64,000 bases of DNA from Solen grandis (taxonomy: Eukaryota > Mollusca > Bivalvia > Adapedonta > Solenidae). Shown piece by piece: positions 34,722 through 47,400 of the stretch. The translations under genes and the position numbers were made by a program. The stretch is from NCBI GenBank assembly GCA_021229015.1, contig CM037781.1, forward strand, positions 42,666,152-42,730,151, read 5' to 3'. The notes below the pieces were generated by a model. That model was given only the letters and a program-made list of their open reading frames with translations, ran no database searches and was not told the origin of the DNA. How positions within the stretch are numbered: the first letter of the stretch is position 1; each line of letters opens with the position of its first letter.

Positions 34722-34963
34722 TTAACCCTTTCCCTCATAGAGGAAACCATGAAAAGACCTATGCGAACAGCATAAAACCAGATCAGCCTGCGAGTAACTC
34801 GCAGGCTGATCAGGTTTTATGCTGTTCGCTGCTCCTCAGTGGTCTGGAAATGAGGATTTTATAATTAAATTTGGTAAGGTTTAACTGTGGTTTTCTGCAG
34901 ATCAGGCTTTATGTGGTACCTATTAAGTGCGTCAAAATGAGTCTATATGAGGGAAAGGGTTAA
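34722..34963 (+). mobile_element. TTAA hairpin MITE, copy 8
   Basis: Full-length, TTAA at both ends, intact hairpin. It is only 1.2 kb from copy 7 and very similar to it, so both look young. Confidence 0.9.
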
Positions 34964-35377
34964 AGCAGCGTGATAATTAGATATTGTTGGTTCTTCGTAC
35001 ACTGGTTCTTCACAGGTGAGGTTCTATATTTCACTTGTCCCTCCTCAACACATTATCTCTTAGATACATGTAACGGTATTAACCTAGATCAGACTGAGAG
35101 GAGTCCTCTCATGTTTCACAGTATGTACCTGTATCTGCTGTGAAAAGTTAAATTCTCAACTTTAAATTGAAACTCTCCCTTGTTCCTAGATATTTTTCTA
35201 ATTTTTTTCCTGAATTCCCTAAATATTTCAATAAACCTGTACACTGTTCAGCATAGGATGTCATTTTTTTTCCAAATGCGTGGCACCAATGTGGCCCTCC
35301 CTTAATTCTCTAGAATATCTTGGGTTCAAATACTCTAATCCCAGTTGAAAACAAGAGGCCCATGATGGCCCTAAATC

Positions 35378-36347
35378 GCTCACCTGAGATAAATAGGTTG
35401 ACCCAAGGAACATCTGTTCCAATTTATTTTAAAATCTGGCCAGTAGTTTTGAAGAAGATGATTTTAAAGTTTTCATTTTTTTTTCTTTTTGTAGCCATGG
35501 CAACCAGAGTTCTATATGGATCAAGTTTATTTTAGCAACTTTTGTGAAGGTTGACCCAAGGATCATTCCTGCTAAGTTTAATCAAATTCTGTCCAGTGGT
35601 TTTAGAGAAAATGTTGATTAAAGTTTTCCCTATATACATATAAGGCAAATAAGACCCGCCCCTGGCGGCCATGTTTTTTTACGGATCGGAATAATTTTAG
35701 CAACTTTGATAGAGGTTGACCCAAGGAACATCTGTACCAATTTATTTTAAAATCTGGCCAGTAGTTTTGAAGAAGATGATTTTTAAAGTTTTCATTTTTT
35801 TCTCTTTTTGTTGCCATGGCAACCAGAGTTCTACATGGATAAAGTTTATTTTAGCAACTTTTGTGAAGGTTGACCCAAGGATCATCCCTGCCAAGTTTAA
35901 TCAAATTCTGTCCAGTGGTTTCAGAGGAGACGTTGTTTAAAGGTTTCTCTATATACATATAAGGCAAATAAGCCCCGCCCCTGGCGGCCATGTTTTTTTA
36001 CGGATCGGAATAATTTTAGCAACTTTGGTAGAGGTTGACCCAAGGAACATCTGTACCAAATTATTTTGAAATCTGGCTAGTAGTTTTGAAGGAGATGATT
36101 TTTAAAGTTTTCAAATTATTTTTCTTTTTGTAGCCATGGCAACCAGAGTTCTTCATGGATCAACTTTATTTTAGCAACTTTTGTAGAGTCTCACCCAAGG
36201 AACATTCCTGCCAAGTTTCATTAAATTCTGTCCAGCGGTTTCAGAGGAGATGTCGTTTAAAGCAAATTGTTGACGACGCACGACGACGGACGCCGGACGA
36301 AGGGCGATCACAAAAGCTCACTTTGAGCACTTTGTGCTCAGGTGAGC
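35378..36347. repeat. 319-bp tandem array bounded by inverted GCTCACCTGAG
   Basis: GGTTGACCCAAGGAACATCT starts at about 35396, 35714 and 36033, a 318-319 bp period. Each unit contains a second, related half beginning GGTTGACCCAAGGATCAT, so the array is a two-level repeat. Flanking ends are GCTCACCTGAG at 35378 and CTCAGGTGAGC at 36337-36347, the latter preceded by CACGACGACGGACGCCGGAC, a pattern seen at the ends of this repeat class. The open frames of 70-90 codons inside it are repeat products, not genes. Confidence 0.8.
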
Positions 36348-36349
36348 TA

Positions 36350-38020
36350 ATAATGGTCATAGTTGAGTCTGAGTATGGAACCATTTTTATATTCCAGAAT
36401 ATGAGGCCATATCTTTATTTGGTGATGGATTAACATATTGTTCATATATAACAGAGAATAAGGCTTTGCTATATTTTTTATTTATCAAAAATAAAGATTT
36501 TAAATCAGAAGAAACATAAAACATCTTTGCCAAAATATAATCTCATAGTGACAATATTTCATTTTTAAATCTTGTATGATTGATACAATACTATAACAGG
36601 TTGTACTTGAGGTTTTTCTTTACATGATTTTCTAAAACAAGGTTACTTAAAAATATGTCTATGATTCATAATTGAAGTTTAAATAGTTGCCATATATAAT
36701 GTAGGCTCCCCTACTGGTTGAGAAATAGAAAACAAAAAGCAGCATCAATAATGTAGACAAATAATCCTCCATAAACACCTTTTTCAACAAGTTTTCGTAA
36801 TTTATCTTTATTATTCATGCCAATGTCTTTCAGAATTGGTAGTTTTACATATTCTAAACACCCTGAAATACTGATCAATTATCTACTAGGAACACTTACC
36901 TGAGTACATTGTGGAGTTAGTTTAATAAGAAATAGTTTCAAAATTGGTCCAGCATTATGAAAGGTCATCAGTAATTAATTCATTCAAAAAAGCCAACAGT
37001 AGAAACATGCATCCTTTTTATACATGATTAACCCATTTATGATAATTAGAATTAAAACCTCACTCAAATATCTCATTCAAAGCATTGTTATTTAATATTG
37101 TAGAAATGATCAAAGATGTATACTTAAATTCAATTTTACAAATTATTCATGTAAATTTTAGGAATAACTTATACCTGCTTTATATTTAGGCGATTGCAAG
37201 GGTAAGATTTTTTTTTTCGAGATACAGAATTTGTATTCTACATAAATGTGTCTAGTCATTTATGAGTCTATAGATGTCTAATCTGTTTTACCAGTACTTT
37301 ATCAATGGTATCCAGAGTTCATTCTAGGCTGCGTTTTTGCACCAAAGGCCTGCTTAATATTCAACTGGCCCCTTAAAAATATAAGTATGCACTCCTGTGG
37401 TGCATCATTTTTGCCGTAGGCACTTTCTAAGATACTCAGTTATTTCTATAAATTCTTTACACATTTAATAGATTTGTAAATTTAGTCTGCAATATATTTA
37501 GGTATGCTTTCATTGGTCGGCTGTTTGCCTCACTTCACAAAAATGACTAACGCAGAATGTCAAAACACAAGCAGATTTCTTCGGAAAAAATCAAAGAATA
37601 TTGAAAATAATGAATGACCAAGCCCAGAACCATGCTGAGGTTGTAACTCCCTATGTATCCCACACAGATCGCCCAAGCGTAATCTCGACCGAGTTTGTTA
37701 ATATAAGTGAAATGATAGGTGCTTCTGTCAAGTCTTGCTTTTTTTAGAGCAGGACAAGCCAAAATAAATAGTATGACCCAATTCAAATACAGGTGGCCCC
37801 TTTTCAGAGATGGCACGGCCACTGGCCCCTTCTATGGCAATCCTAGAATGAATTTGTTCAGCTTTCAACATCTCCAAGTGGTATGGATCACAAATTAACA
37901 TTCGCACACAGCCCTATAAGTAACTAAATTGAACACTATATACAAACCTCACTATGCACTCCATTATAAAGCAAATAACAATCTGGTTCATACCTTACAT
38001 TGTCAACAAATCATTAATTT
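36350..38020. other. Gene-free stretch downstream of PLBD2
   Basis: At 37310-37860 a possible element is bounded by inverted TTCATTCTAGG (about 37319) and CCTAGAATGAA (37843). The 91-codon - strand frame inside has no recognised domain. No exon is seen. Confidence 0.35.
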
Positions 38021-38023
38021 ATT
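38018..38023 (-). terminator. Candidate PLBD2 polyadenylation signal
   Basis: TTTATT on + reads AATAAA on the - strand, 390 bases past the PLBD2 stop codon. It is the most plausible signal I see, but AT-rich DNA makes this weak. Confidence 0.3.
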
Positions 38024-38162
38024 AATACCAACATATAATTACACCATCCATGTGGTATTAAAACGATGTATAGACCCCTGACACAGATAATAGATCCTCA
38101 TGGTTATTTATATTTTCAAAAGTCTGCCTTTCACTGCATGCATTTAAATTATGAATCAATTT

Positions 38163-38370
38163 CTACATATACATATTTGAAAGTATTTCATTTCTATGTA
38201 ATACCAGCATATCAAAAATCACAGGAAACCACTTTTATCTATCTCTCCTCTCTCTCTCCCTTTCTCTACATATACATATTTGAAAGTATTTCATTTCTAT
38301 GTAATACCAGCATATCAAAAAATCACAGGAAGCCACTTTTATCTATCTCTCCTCTCTCTCTCCCTTTCTC
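38163..38370. repeat. 103-bp tandem duplication with CT-rich tail
   Basis: CTACATATACATATTTGAAA starts at 38163 and 38266. The two copies are almost identical through the CTCTCTCTCTCCCTTTCTC tail, so the duplication is recent. It lies just past the PLBD2 stop, in the likely 3' UTR. Confidence 0.85.
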
Positions 38371-38410
38371 TCTCTCTTAATCAAGTCCCAATGCTTCAAA
38401 TAGCAGGTGA

Positions 38411-41400
38411 TTAGTGTACAAATTTTCTGTTCACCATATGGCCTGTCTGAGTGACCTGGAAAGTTCCATTGAAGAAGATGGGGTCAAACTTGAAAACATC
38501 TGGATGACCATGATGTGGACATGCGTCTGCAAAGTCTGCCTTGCTCCACTGGAATGCTGGTAGCTGATCGTATGTTGGTCCGCTGATGGCAATAAACTCC
38601 AGGTCTTTAAACATAGCACTACTGGTCAACTGGAATTAAAAAGCAACCATGTTAGTTTGATTTGATATTTTGTCTGGCTTTGGTAGAGGTCTAACCAACA
38701 GTATTTAAGTCATTTATTTTGACTTTGTATCAATATTTTAAAATTTGTAATCGGTGATTGATTGACAAAAAATACTGATGAAACATTGATAATGTATGAA
38801 TCAATGACAGCACTACTGCCAATTTAAACATTTGACATTTGTAAGACATGTCTCTCTCTCTGGGTGTGGCTTACCTTCATGTCAGTGCCTCCATGTGACC
38901 TATGACCTAAGGCTCCAAATGGGTATGTGCCCGAGGCTGGGTTGAGATCACAGCGGGCGGAGATGGCATTTTCAGCACTGTAGGGGGGTGTACAGTTACA
39001 TCTGGATAGCGGGTCATGCTGGAAGTTGTTGTACCTGAAACAAGGTGGGGTTTTTTAATGGTACTTGATTTTGTTAACCCTGTTTTTCATGGAGTAAAAA
39101 GCCAGTTCAGACTTATATTCTTTTTAGACATCCATCCCTCACCAAACAAACAAGACATACAGAAATGACACTGATAATGAAGGCTGAAATTAACCCCAAA
39201 TAATGTTTTTATGATTAAATTCTAATTTTTACATTTGTCATATACTGGCAACTTTAACTGAACTTCTGTTGGTGTCCATTTCAATCACCTGCCATTTTGT
39301 TGTATTTTTAAGATTTTTAACCCTTGACCTCATTTAATATTCATGGGCAAACTTATGGTTTGATGAAAATCAAGTTACTGAATTTTAAATTGTATAAGAA
39401 TTGCTGTGAAGAATCAGAGGTACAATTTTGTATGAGAAAACAGAGGAGACCTTGATCAGACTGCTCCTGGAAGGAACTCTCTGATCTGGGTCCCCTCTGT
39501 TAGTCAATATGTCAAAATAAGTCTATATGAAGTACAGGTTAAACTACTCTATAATTATGATACTGTACAGAGTAATAGGGGACTTCAGGGGCTGGTGGGG
39601 CAAAGACAGTCTTCATTAAAGTATGGATCCATTAAAACACTCCATTCTAACACATTCCAGTATAACACTCTCCATCATAACACACTCCATTATAACACTC
39701 TCCATTATAACACTCTTAATTACAACACACTCCATTAAATCACTCTCCATTATATCACTTTCTATTATAACAATCTCCTTATCTTATAACACACTCCATT
39801 ATAACACTCTCCATTATATCACTTTCTATTATAACACACTCCATTATAACACTCTCCATTATAACACACTCCATTATATCACTCTCCATTATATCACTTT
39901 CCATTATAACACAAAATCCATTATAACATGGTCCGACATTGGGCTCTAAATCTATGTTTTATGATTTTTTAGTTGACTCAATGTGCATCTTCCTATTGTT
40001 ACAATGTGATTCAATATGACATGTAACCTAGACTTACATCCCCAAATATAGTGTTATCCTGGATCTTAACTGTTATAATTATAATTAGTAAATTAAATTT
40101 GATCAGATGTAAAAAAAGTTCCTTGTTTCCTTGATTAGCTCTATTTTCTCCTCCAATCCTTCATTTTTACCGTGCATTATTTTGAAAATGAACATATTTG
40201 CAGACAATTCTTAAAATTAAAAATTTTTTTTTTCCTTGGTTGATTATGGCAATGAGTATCATCCAGTTAAATTAAGAAATGGCTTTATCAACAGGAAGAA
40301 AATTTACCTCATAAGCTTCTGCATTGATTGCAAGTCGACAACATTTGCATTGTCTCGTTTGAAGATCTGAGCCCGTGGAGACTTGTCATACGTAAACCAA
40401 TCTCCATACTTCTTCACAAGATCCCAGTTTCCACTCATGTTGAATATATCAGGGAAGTACCTGTCAGGCATGTAACAAACACAACATGAATAATCAATAT
40501 GTACAGTAATTTGTCTTTCCAGGGTTTTCAGATGTATTTAAATTGACTTAAAAGCTATCCAGTATCAACACTGAGATTGTAGGTAGTCAATGGTTTACCT
40601 GTTTTACACAAAAGAATACATGGTTTTGTCTGTGATACTGTGTGCAGCTGACTAAGCCATGAATGGGAAATGTGGAACTGAAATATTCACAGCTAAAAAC
40701 TGGAAAGAAAACCCCTAACACTTGTTGATGTGCTGTAAAACTTAGAAACCTAAAATCTATGACAAAATAAAATTTTGAAATAGATATACTTGGGTGGTAT
40801 AAATTAAAAATGTCTAAAAAATTTCCAAAAGTCAAATCAGAATGATCAACAATTATTTGTCTGTGCATTATTTGGTATCACTTTTGTTTTCTTTTTAACA
40901 AGAGAACCCTGCTACACCATCCAATAATGTATAGACTTCACTTTATACAGCAACATAAAACTGTTACAATATGATTTTGAATCACAAAGGTACATGTCTG
41001 AAAACAGTACCAAGTCACTTCTTTAGATAGGTTTTCATGAAAAAAAATGAGTACAAGCTAGTTTTAGCATTATTATTGGCTATAATTATACATGATTATA
41101 ACTGTAAATGTAAACAGTCAATCATACACAATCAATGGTACTCACGGAATGTTATAGCTTGGCCAATACGACTGTTGTCTCAGAAGATCGGTCTTGTCGG
41201 CCCATGTGATATGACCACTGTAACATACCAACGTTACATTACTTTTCTGTCAGATTATATTTCATAGTTCTGTCAAATATCGACAGAACATTATGTCATT
41301 CTGTTGGAAATCATTACATTATTCTGTCACATATCAATTTTATGTTGTTTAAATCTGTCAGATACCAACATGACTTACCCATACAGGTGGATACAGATGG

Positions 41401-44400
41401 TACATTTCAATATTCTATTGAATACCTATGTTACATTTGTTTTTGTGTCAGATACTGATGGCACAATTTGTTATTCTTTCAGAGACAAACATCAACTCAT
41501 ATGCACAAAGGATCTTAGATAAATATTTTCAATTAAGTAATTAAGGATTAAGGCTGACAATTTGTTTCATTTTGCAGGTGCTTCTCAGGTAATTCATTCT
41601 TGTAGGCCTATTTGGGAAGGCAACCAGACCAATACTTAAGTAACATGCAAAGGGTTTCGCCATGGTGCAGTTTGCAAAGCATTTCTGGTATGCAACTCAC
41701 ATTTTGGCACTGGAATTTTTATCTGTTATGGAAAAGACATTCAGCAATTACATTAATACTATCACATTCAAACTATGCAGTGTTTTACCTACAATCATGA
41801 GACAATAAATCATTCATTTCTAGTTCTCTGAATTCAAGGAGTTATTCAAAGAGGAAAATCTTCTTACTTCAGTGAATTAAATTAAGATTTTAGAAGTACA
41901 AATGTATATAACTCATGACAACATCATAGAAGAGAAAATAAAGCTTACGGTATCTGTTCAAGGATGGTGAGGAGTCCGTCAGACGGTGCAAACCCCGGCA
42001 TGAACTGTCCGTAGTTGACCACCATCCACTGATTGTTATATCTGGATAGTACAACATATTTCAAATTTACCAGACTGCTTGGCTCTTTATCATCTGTACA
42101 GATCAGTCCATATCAACATCAACTATACAATCTGACTGCTTTAAAGAAGTCAGCTTTCCTATTTCATAAAAAATGTTGTATCACTGATATACTTCCATTT
42201 AGAAGTACCTGTGCCCAGCAGTAACTTTCTTTAATCTCTTGACAGGTTGCTCAACCCTTTTCCTCATGAATATTCATGTACAATATGCAAGTTTATAACT
42301 TATCAATTTCCTGAACTTTACAAGGTATATTGGACAATGGATTGTTCTCTGCCATACTGACTGTGTAAAATCTGAGCTGCAATCTTACATGAGCAAACAG
42401 AAAAGACCCTGATCAAACTTTAAGGAGCTTGCTGCCAGATCTGGGTCTGCTCTGTTTGCCAATGCATCAAAACCTTTCTATATTAGGTAACAGGTTAAGA
42501 CAAATTTGACTGTATTTTTATCATTTGTAATGATTTACATTTGACATGGCAACAAACTTAGTTCATTTTATGTCAGGAAATATTTTGTCTGAATTCAATT
42601 TCTATATTAACCATGCAGTTTGGGGTACTATTTCAACTCAAAAATGTTACTTCAAATCAATAAATAATATTCTTCACATACATAATATGACATAATATGA
42701 TATTACTCAACCGTGTCCCTGCATTCTAACACTGGGGACCATTGTCACCTGTCAAAATTCTCCCAACTAACAAACATTACATAACAAATGCCACCTGTCA
42801 AGTTTCTCCTATACATCATGAGGTCCCGTAAAATAAACTTATTTGTTTATATTGAAAATGGCTTCCATGAAGTTGTTTCAGTTTCTCACGATCATTTTAT
42901 CATGAAATATACCAGTAAGATAACTAATAAGAACAAATGCAATAATCTGGTATTGTTTATCATGGTTTCGTATAGACTTTGTGTCATATTATCGTATTCA
43001 TTGGCTTTCAGCATATCCATTTTCTGAGATCGTATACCGGTAAATTTCACTTCTCGGTGATTGAAAAAAGACACCTGAAAAGCTGTATATCATCATATAA
43101 GGTGCACCCCCTCTATAAACTTGAATTATCTGGAAAAAAAGTGTGCCCAATCTGCTGGTGTATACGGTAAGCATCAAAATCTAATTAGATCTAAATATTT
43201 ATCAAAATCTAAATATTTATAAACTGATTTCTTTTATGTCAATTGAGGAATTATTTCATACAATTTAAACAATTCATCACAACACTCCCTGGGTTGAATA
43301 AAAATTTAAAAAAAAAAAAAAAAAAAAATACTTTTTAAAGGTGGAAATGTAATAAAAACTTTTGGGTTGGCTCTGAAAAAAGAGGGTTGGTCAGGAGACC
43401 TGAAACAAAACTCTTTTTATCAGTTTGATATGATTCAATATCAGAAATGATTACTCACGTGCCACTGTTAAACTGCTTAAAAAGTTTGGCCCAGTCTGCT
43501 CCAGTTTTGGCTAGTCGGTTGGCCACCATAGTTCGGATGCCCTCAAGGACTGTTTGTGGCGTGATGTACTGTGACAGTGCCGGATTATTGTTGCCGATGG
43601 TTGTCTCTACAGTTGCCTGTTGGGGATAGAAAGATCAAACCTGTGAAATTTAGAACTACTGGTATCCTCAGCTTAAGTAAAAATGTCCGTCCATCTCAAA
43701 AAAAGTAGAAATGTCCATGTTCAAGCCAAGATTTCGGATTTGTATTAATTAACCTGTTACTAATACTTAGACAGACAATTAAGCTGATTTTTTCTTTGTA
43801 TCAGTTAACAGAATATTGCTTCAGTGAAAAATTAAATGTGTAAGATCATAGAGAATTGGAAGGGGTCAAAATGAAGAAAAAAAATGTTTCTTAATATGTT
43901 TTTCTTTAAAATCTGCTGTTTTTGATTTTAATGGAAAAAAAGCCAATGATGTCAATTTTTTTTTTCATTTTTCAGATCTGTCTGTGAATCAATTATTGTA
44001 CAATGGTAGCTAAATTAATTTATTGCAATTTGTAAAGTGTGCATGTTAAAAGCTAATTACAGGAAGACGCTTAGTGCACCAAGGCAACTAGGAAGAATCT
44101 CCGACCCATCACAAGCCAGCTGGAGATATTCTTTAAATGAAAAATTCAAGTGACCCCACTGGGACTCAAACCCATAGCTGTGAGGGTCTAAGTGACAACT
44201 AACACCACTCAGCCACAGAGGCCCCATGCCATTCACGGCTACTGATCCAAAGGTTGTAACTTTGAACACGGTCAAGAGTAAGAACTTTTCAAGACCTTCC
44301 CAGCTCGAAGTACAAACTAACATAACCCTGGGACTGTCAAGAGGAATCAGTAAAAATGGTAGAAACGTGTTTCCTACCTGACATAAAAGAAATAAGTTTG

Positions 44401-47400
44401 GGTTAGACTCACCAGTCCTGAGGACATGAGGTAGTAGTCATCCCCTGACAGAAGGACACCTGGGTAGGAGGACATGGTCATCATGCGGCCCGCAACATAA
44501 CCTGCACAAAAAAATTAAACATGGAAACTTAAATCAAGTATCTTTTCTATAGTATTCTCACAATAAACACCATACCAGTTATTTAATTTAAAAAAATGAA
44601 CACCATGTCTCCGCAGTGGGGGGACGGGGGAGGTGGGCTTAGACCTTGGGGGTAAGGTCATTTGAAGGTCAAGGTCACCTGGTGGGTAGAGCTCTTCAAG
44701 ATGCATGCAAATGTAAAGTTTGAAGACAGTAGGTGAAAGGTCAAGGTTAAAGATTTGTGACAAACAAACAGACAGACAAACCAAAACCAATATGTCCCCG
44801 ATCTGCTGGGGCATAATAAAGAACTTGACTCGGGCAACAAACTCAACCTTCATACATTATATCAGCTGAAACTGATGTTTAGCTGGAACTGCATTGGTAA
44901 AAAATCAGAATACTAACACACGCACATCTCATACTTATTATGATCCATGATAAACAGCACGTCATATTTCCTACTTACTTATTAGAGAGGTGTGCAAGAC
45001 ATGAAAGAATTTCTAAAACAGCTAAAAGCAAACAAATGCTCTGTGAAAGATTAGCTTTTAATTTTGATTGATGAGTATTAACTTACTGGACTTCAGATGG
45101 TACATGTATATGAAACAATGATTTTTTCTTTGCTGTGCAGACAGTGTAGAATATGGGCTTTAATACTGTATTGATCAGACAGTTCTTGGATGGAGTCTGG
45201 GTCTGCTCGGTTTGCCAATGTGTCAAAATAAGTCTATGTGAGGTAAAGGGCTTATTTTGATCAAAATAAAGTCTGTCTCTTTGGATTATTTTCTCATTAG
45301 GGGAAAAAAAGTTCTGTTCCTGGTCTTCAGCCAGATAAAAAGAGAGTCAGTAGGTAGGGATATGTTTTTTTTCTGTTTTTTTTTTACCCTCCAAATGATG
45401 CGAAAACTAAAAAAAAAGTAAAGAAAAGATTTTCTATAGGCGGAATGTTAAAAAAAACTTTAGGGTTGGCTGTTAAAAAATAAGGTCAGTTGGGAACCAG
45501 AAACAGAACTAATTTTTTTTTGGCCTTAACCATATAAATTTTATAAGAAAAAAAAGCAGCAAAAAGGGGAGAAAAGATCTTTTGCATATAACGAGTGTAC
45601 ATGTATATAGAATATCAAATCATGAAAGGATTTCTTTGATTGTATTGTTAGCTTTTGATTGTTTATTCATTTATCAGGCACATTTGTTTGAAATTTTAAT
45701 TTGTCATTTTGTATCATACGTTATATCAGATATTCTTTGTTGTAATTTCATGTTGTTAATAGTGTTAACTTTATAATAAGGAGAATATGAATGATCATTT
45801 ATGATAAATATATTATCTACTTTAAAAAGAGACTTTATTTACTTAGGTACTATTTATCAAGAAAAAGCATTATTTATGACTTAAAATGACGATGCACCAG
45901 CATTTCATATTCAAATCCTAAAGCAGACTTAATTTTCCTTCTGTAATACTCATGTTCTTGTTTATTTCTTGATTTTTTTACCTCCACTCCCATCTTTGTT
46001 ACTATGGAAACCAAATTCGTATCTCTTGAGAACCCTCAGCATGGACTGGTAGGTATTCCATGTGTCGTGGGCAGTGTAGAGGTCCTTGTTGCCTGGCAAC
46101 AGTTTGATGAGAGCAGAACATGACCCTGACCCCACAACCTTTCCAGTCTTGAGGCCAGCATTCAAAGCACTGGGCAGATCCTCCATGTCTCCACTGAGGG
46201 ACAGCACACTGAAAATACCCAATGCTGTATAGATGTATATTCTTTTCAACAAGTGTCATGGACCATTGCAGTGTATTGGCTACTGATCCAAGGGTTATGT
46301 AATATATATTGCATGGCTTTCAGACTTCAGCTTGATTAACCTGCACACTATCCATGCTTATAATTATTTATGTGTGTATGTTTGTATGTATCATGATATT
46401 TATCATAAACGTAGCATTATACAAGTATCTCATATAACTGCTAATTGTGATCTTAGATAACATTTTGTATGACACATAATTAAACACCATACAATTAAAG
46501 ATTATCTTACCTTATTTATTTACCGGTATCTTTATTTGTGCACAACTCATCAATACAAATAATAAACATAACACAATATCATAATAAAACCATATATCAC
46601 ATATTGCTTAATATCACTGGTAAAAGAACATTAAGTGTTGCATTCATATTGCACTTATTCTGTACCATAATTTTATTATATAAATTTACTTTTTTCAAAT
46701 ACATGCAAGACACAGGCGCAAATACACTCATAGACTGAAATTCCGTATTATCAGTAAGAAATACGGTGGAAGAGTGACATCAATTTTCGACTTTTGTGAT
46801 GTCACTTTCTTGAGAAAACTTGATAAACCCATTAAACTGTGTGTAAATTGACTTCTTGTGTCTTGAACATTTATTTATGTATTTATAGGTATATAATAAA
46901 AGGAAAATTATGTTGCAGTAGCTATTCGTGGCTTTGTATTTTGCTACCAGCAGCATAGGAAAAATTAACATCTTGGAAGACCAAAGGACATTTTTCCCAT
47001 GCTGCTCATAGCAAAAAACAAAGCCACGAAAAGCAACTGAAACATAATATTCCCTATGTATAGGCAGAATCATGCAACATGTCCTCTCTCTGTTCATAAG
47101 ACACTTTTTAATCAAACGTTTGATGGCAGGTCTAAATATCTTTGACATAAAAAAGTAACTCTGATTTAAAACTTTTTAGGAAATAACAAAACAAAACTTA
47201 CTAAAGTCCAAAGGGATCTATGTCCAGAGATGGTCCTTTGATGTCATTGAAATAACCATCCGTCAACCCACTGACTTGGTAAAGAAATAGTTCAACCTGA
47301 AAAAGATAACTAAAAAAGTTATAAAAAAAATTGTTATATAGAACCTGTGATTTTATCAAATAAGATTTTAATTTAATATTGAAATATATTGAACACATAA

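Noticed and set aside
35320..36433. Several 70-90 codon frames
   Set aside because: They are the 319-bp tandem repeat in different frames and change with each copy.
37547..37822. 91-codon - strand frame
   Set aside because: It lies within a probable repeat and has no recognised domain or splice context.
39623..39949. 108-codon frame rich in Ile, Thr and Ser
   Set aside because: It is the minisatellite CCATTATAACACTCT read as protein, inside a PLBD2 intron on the other strand.
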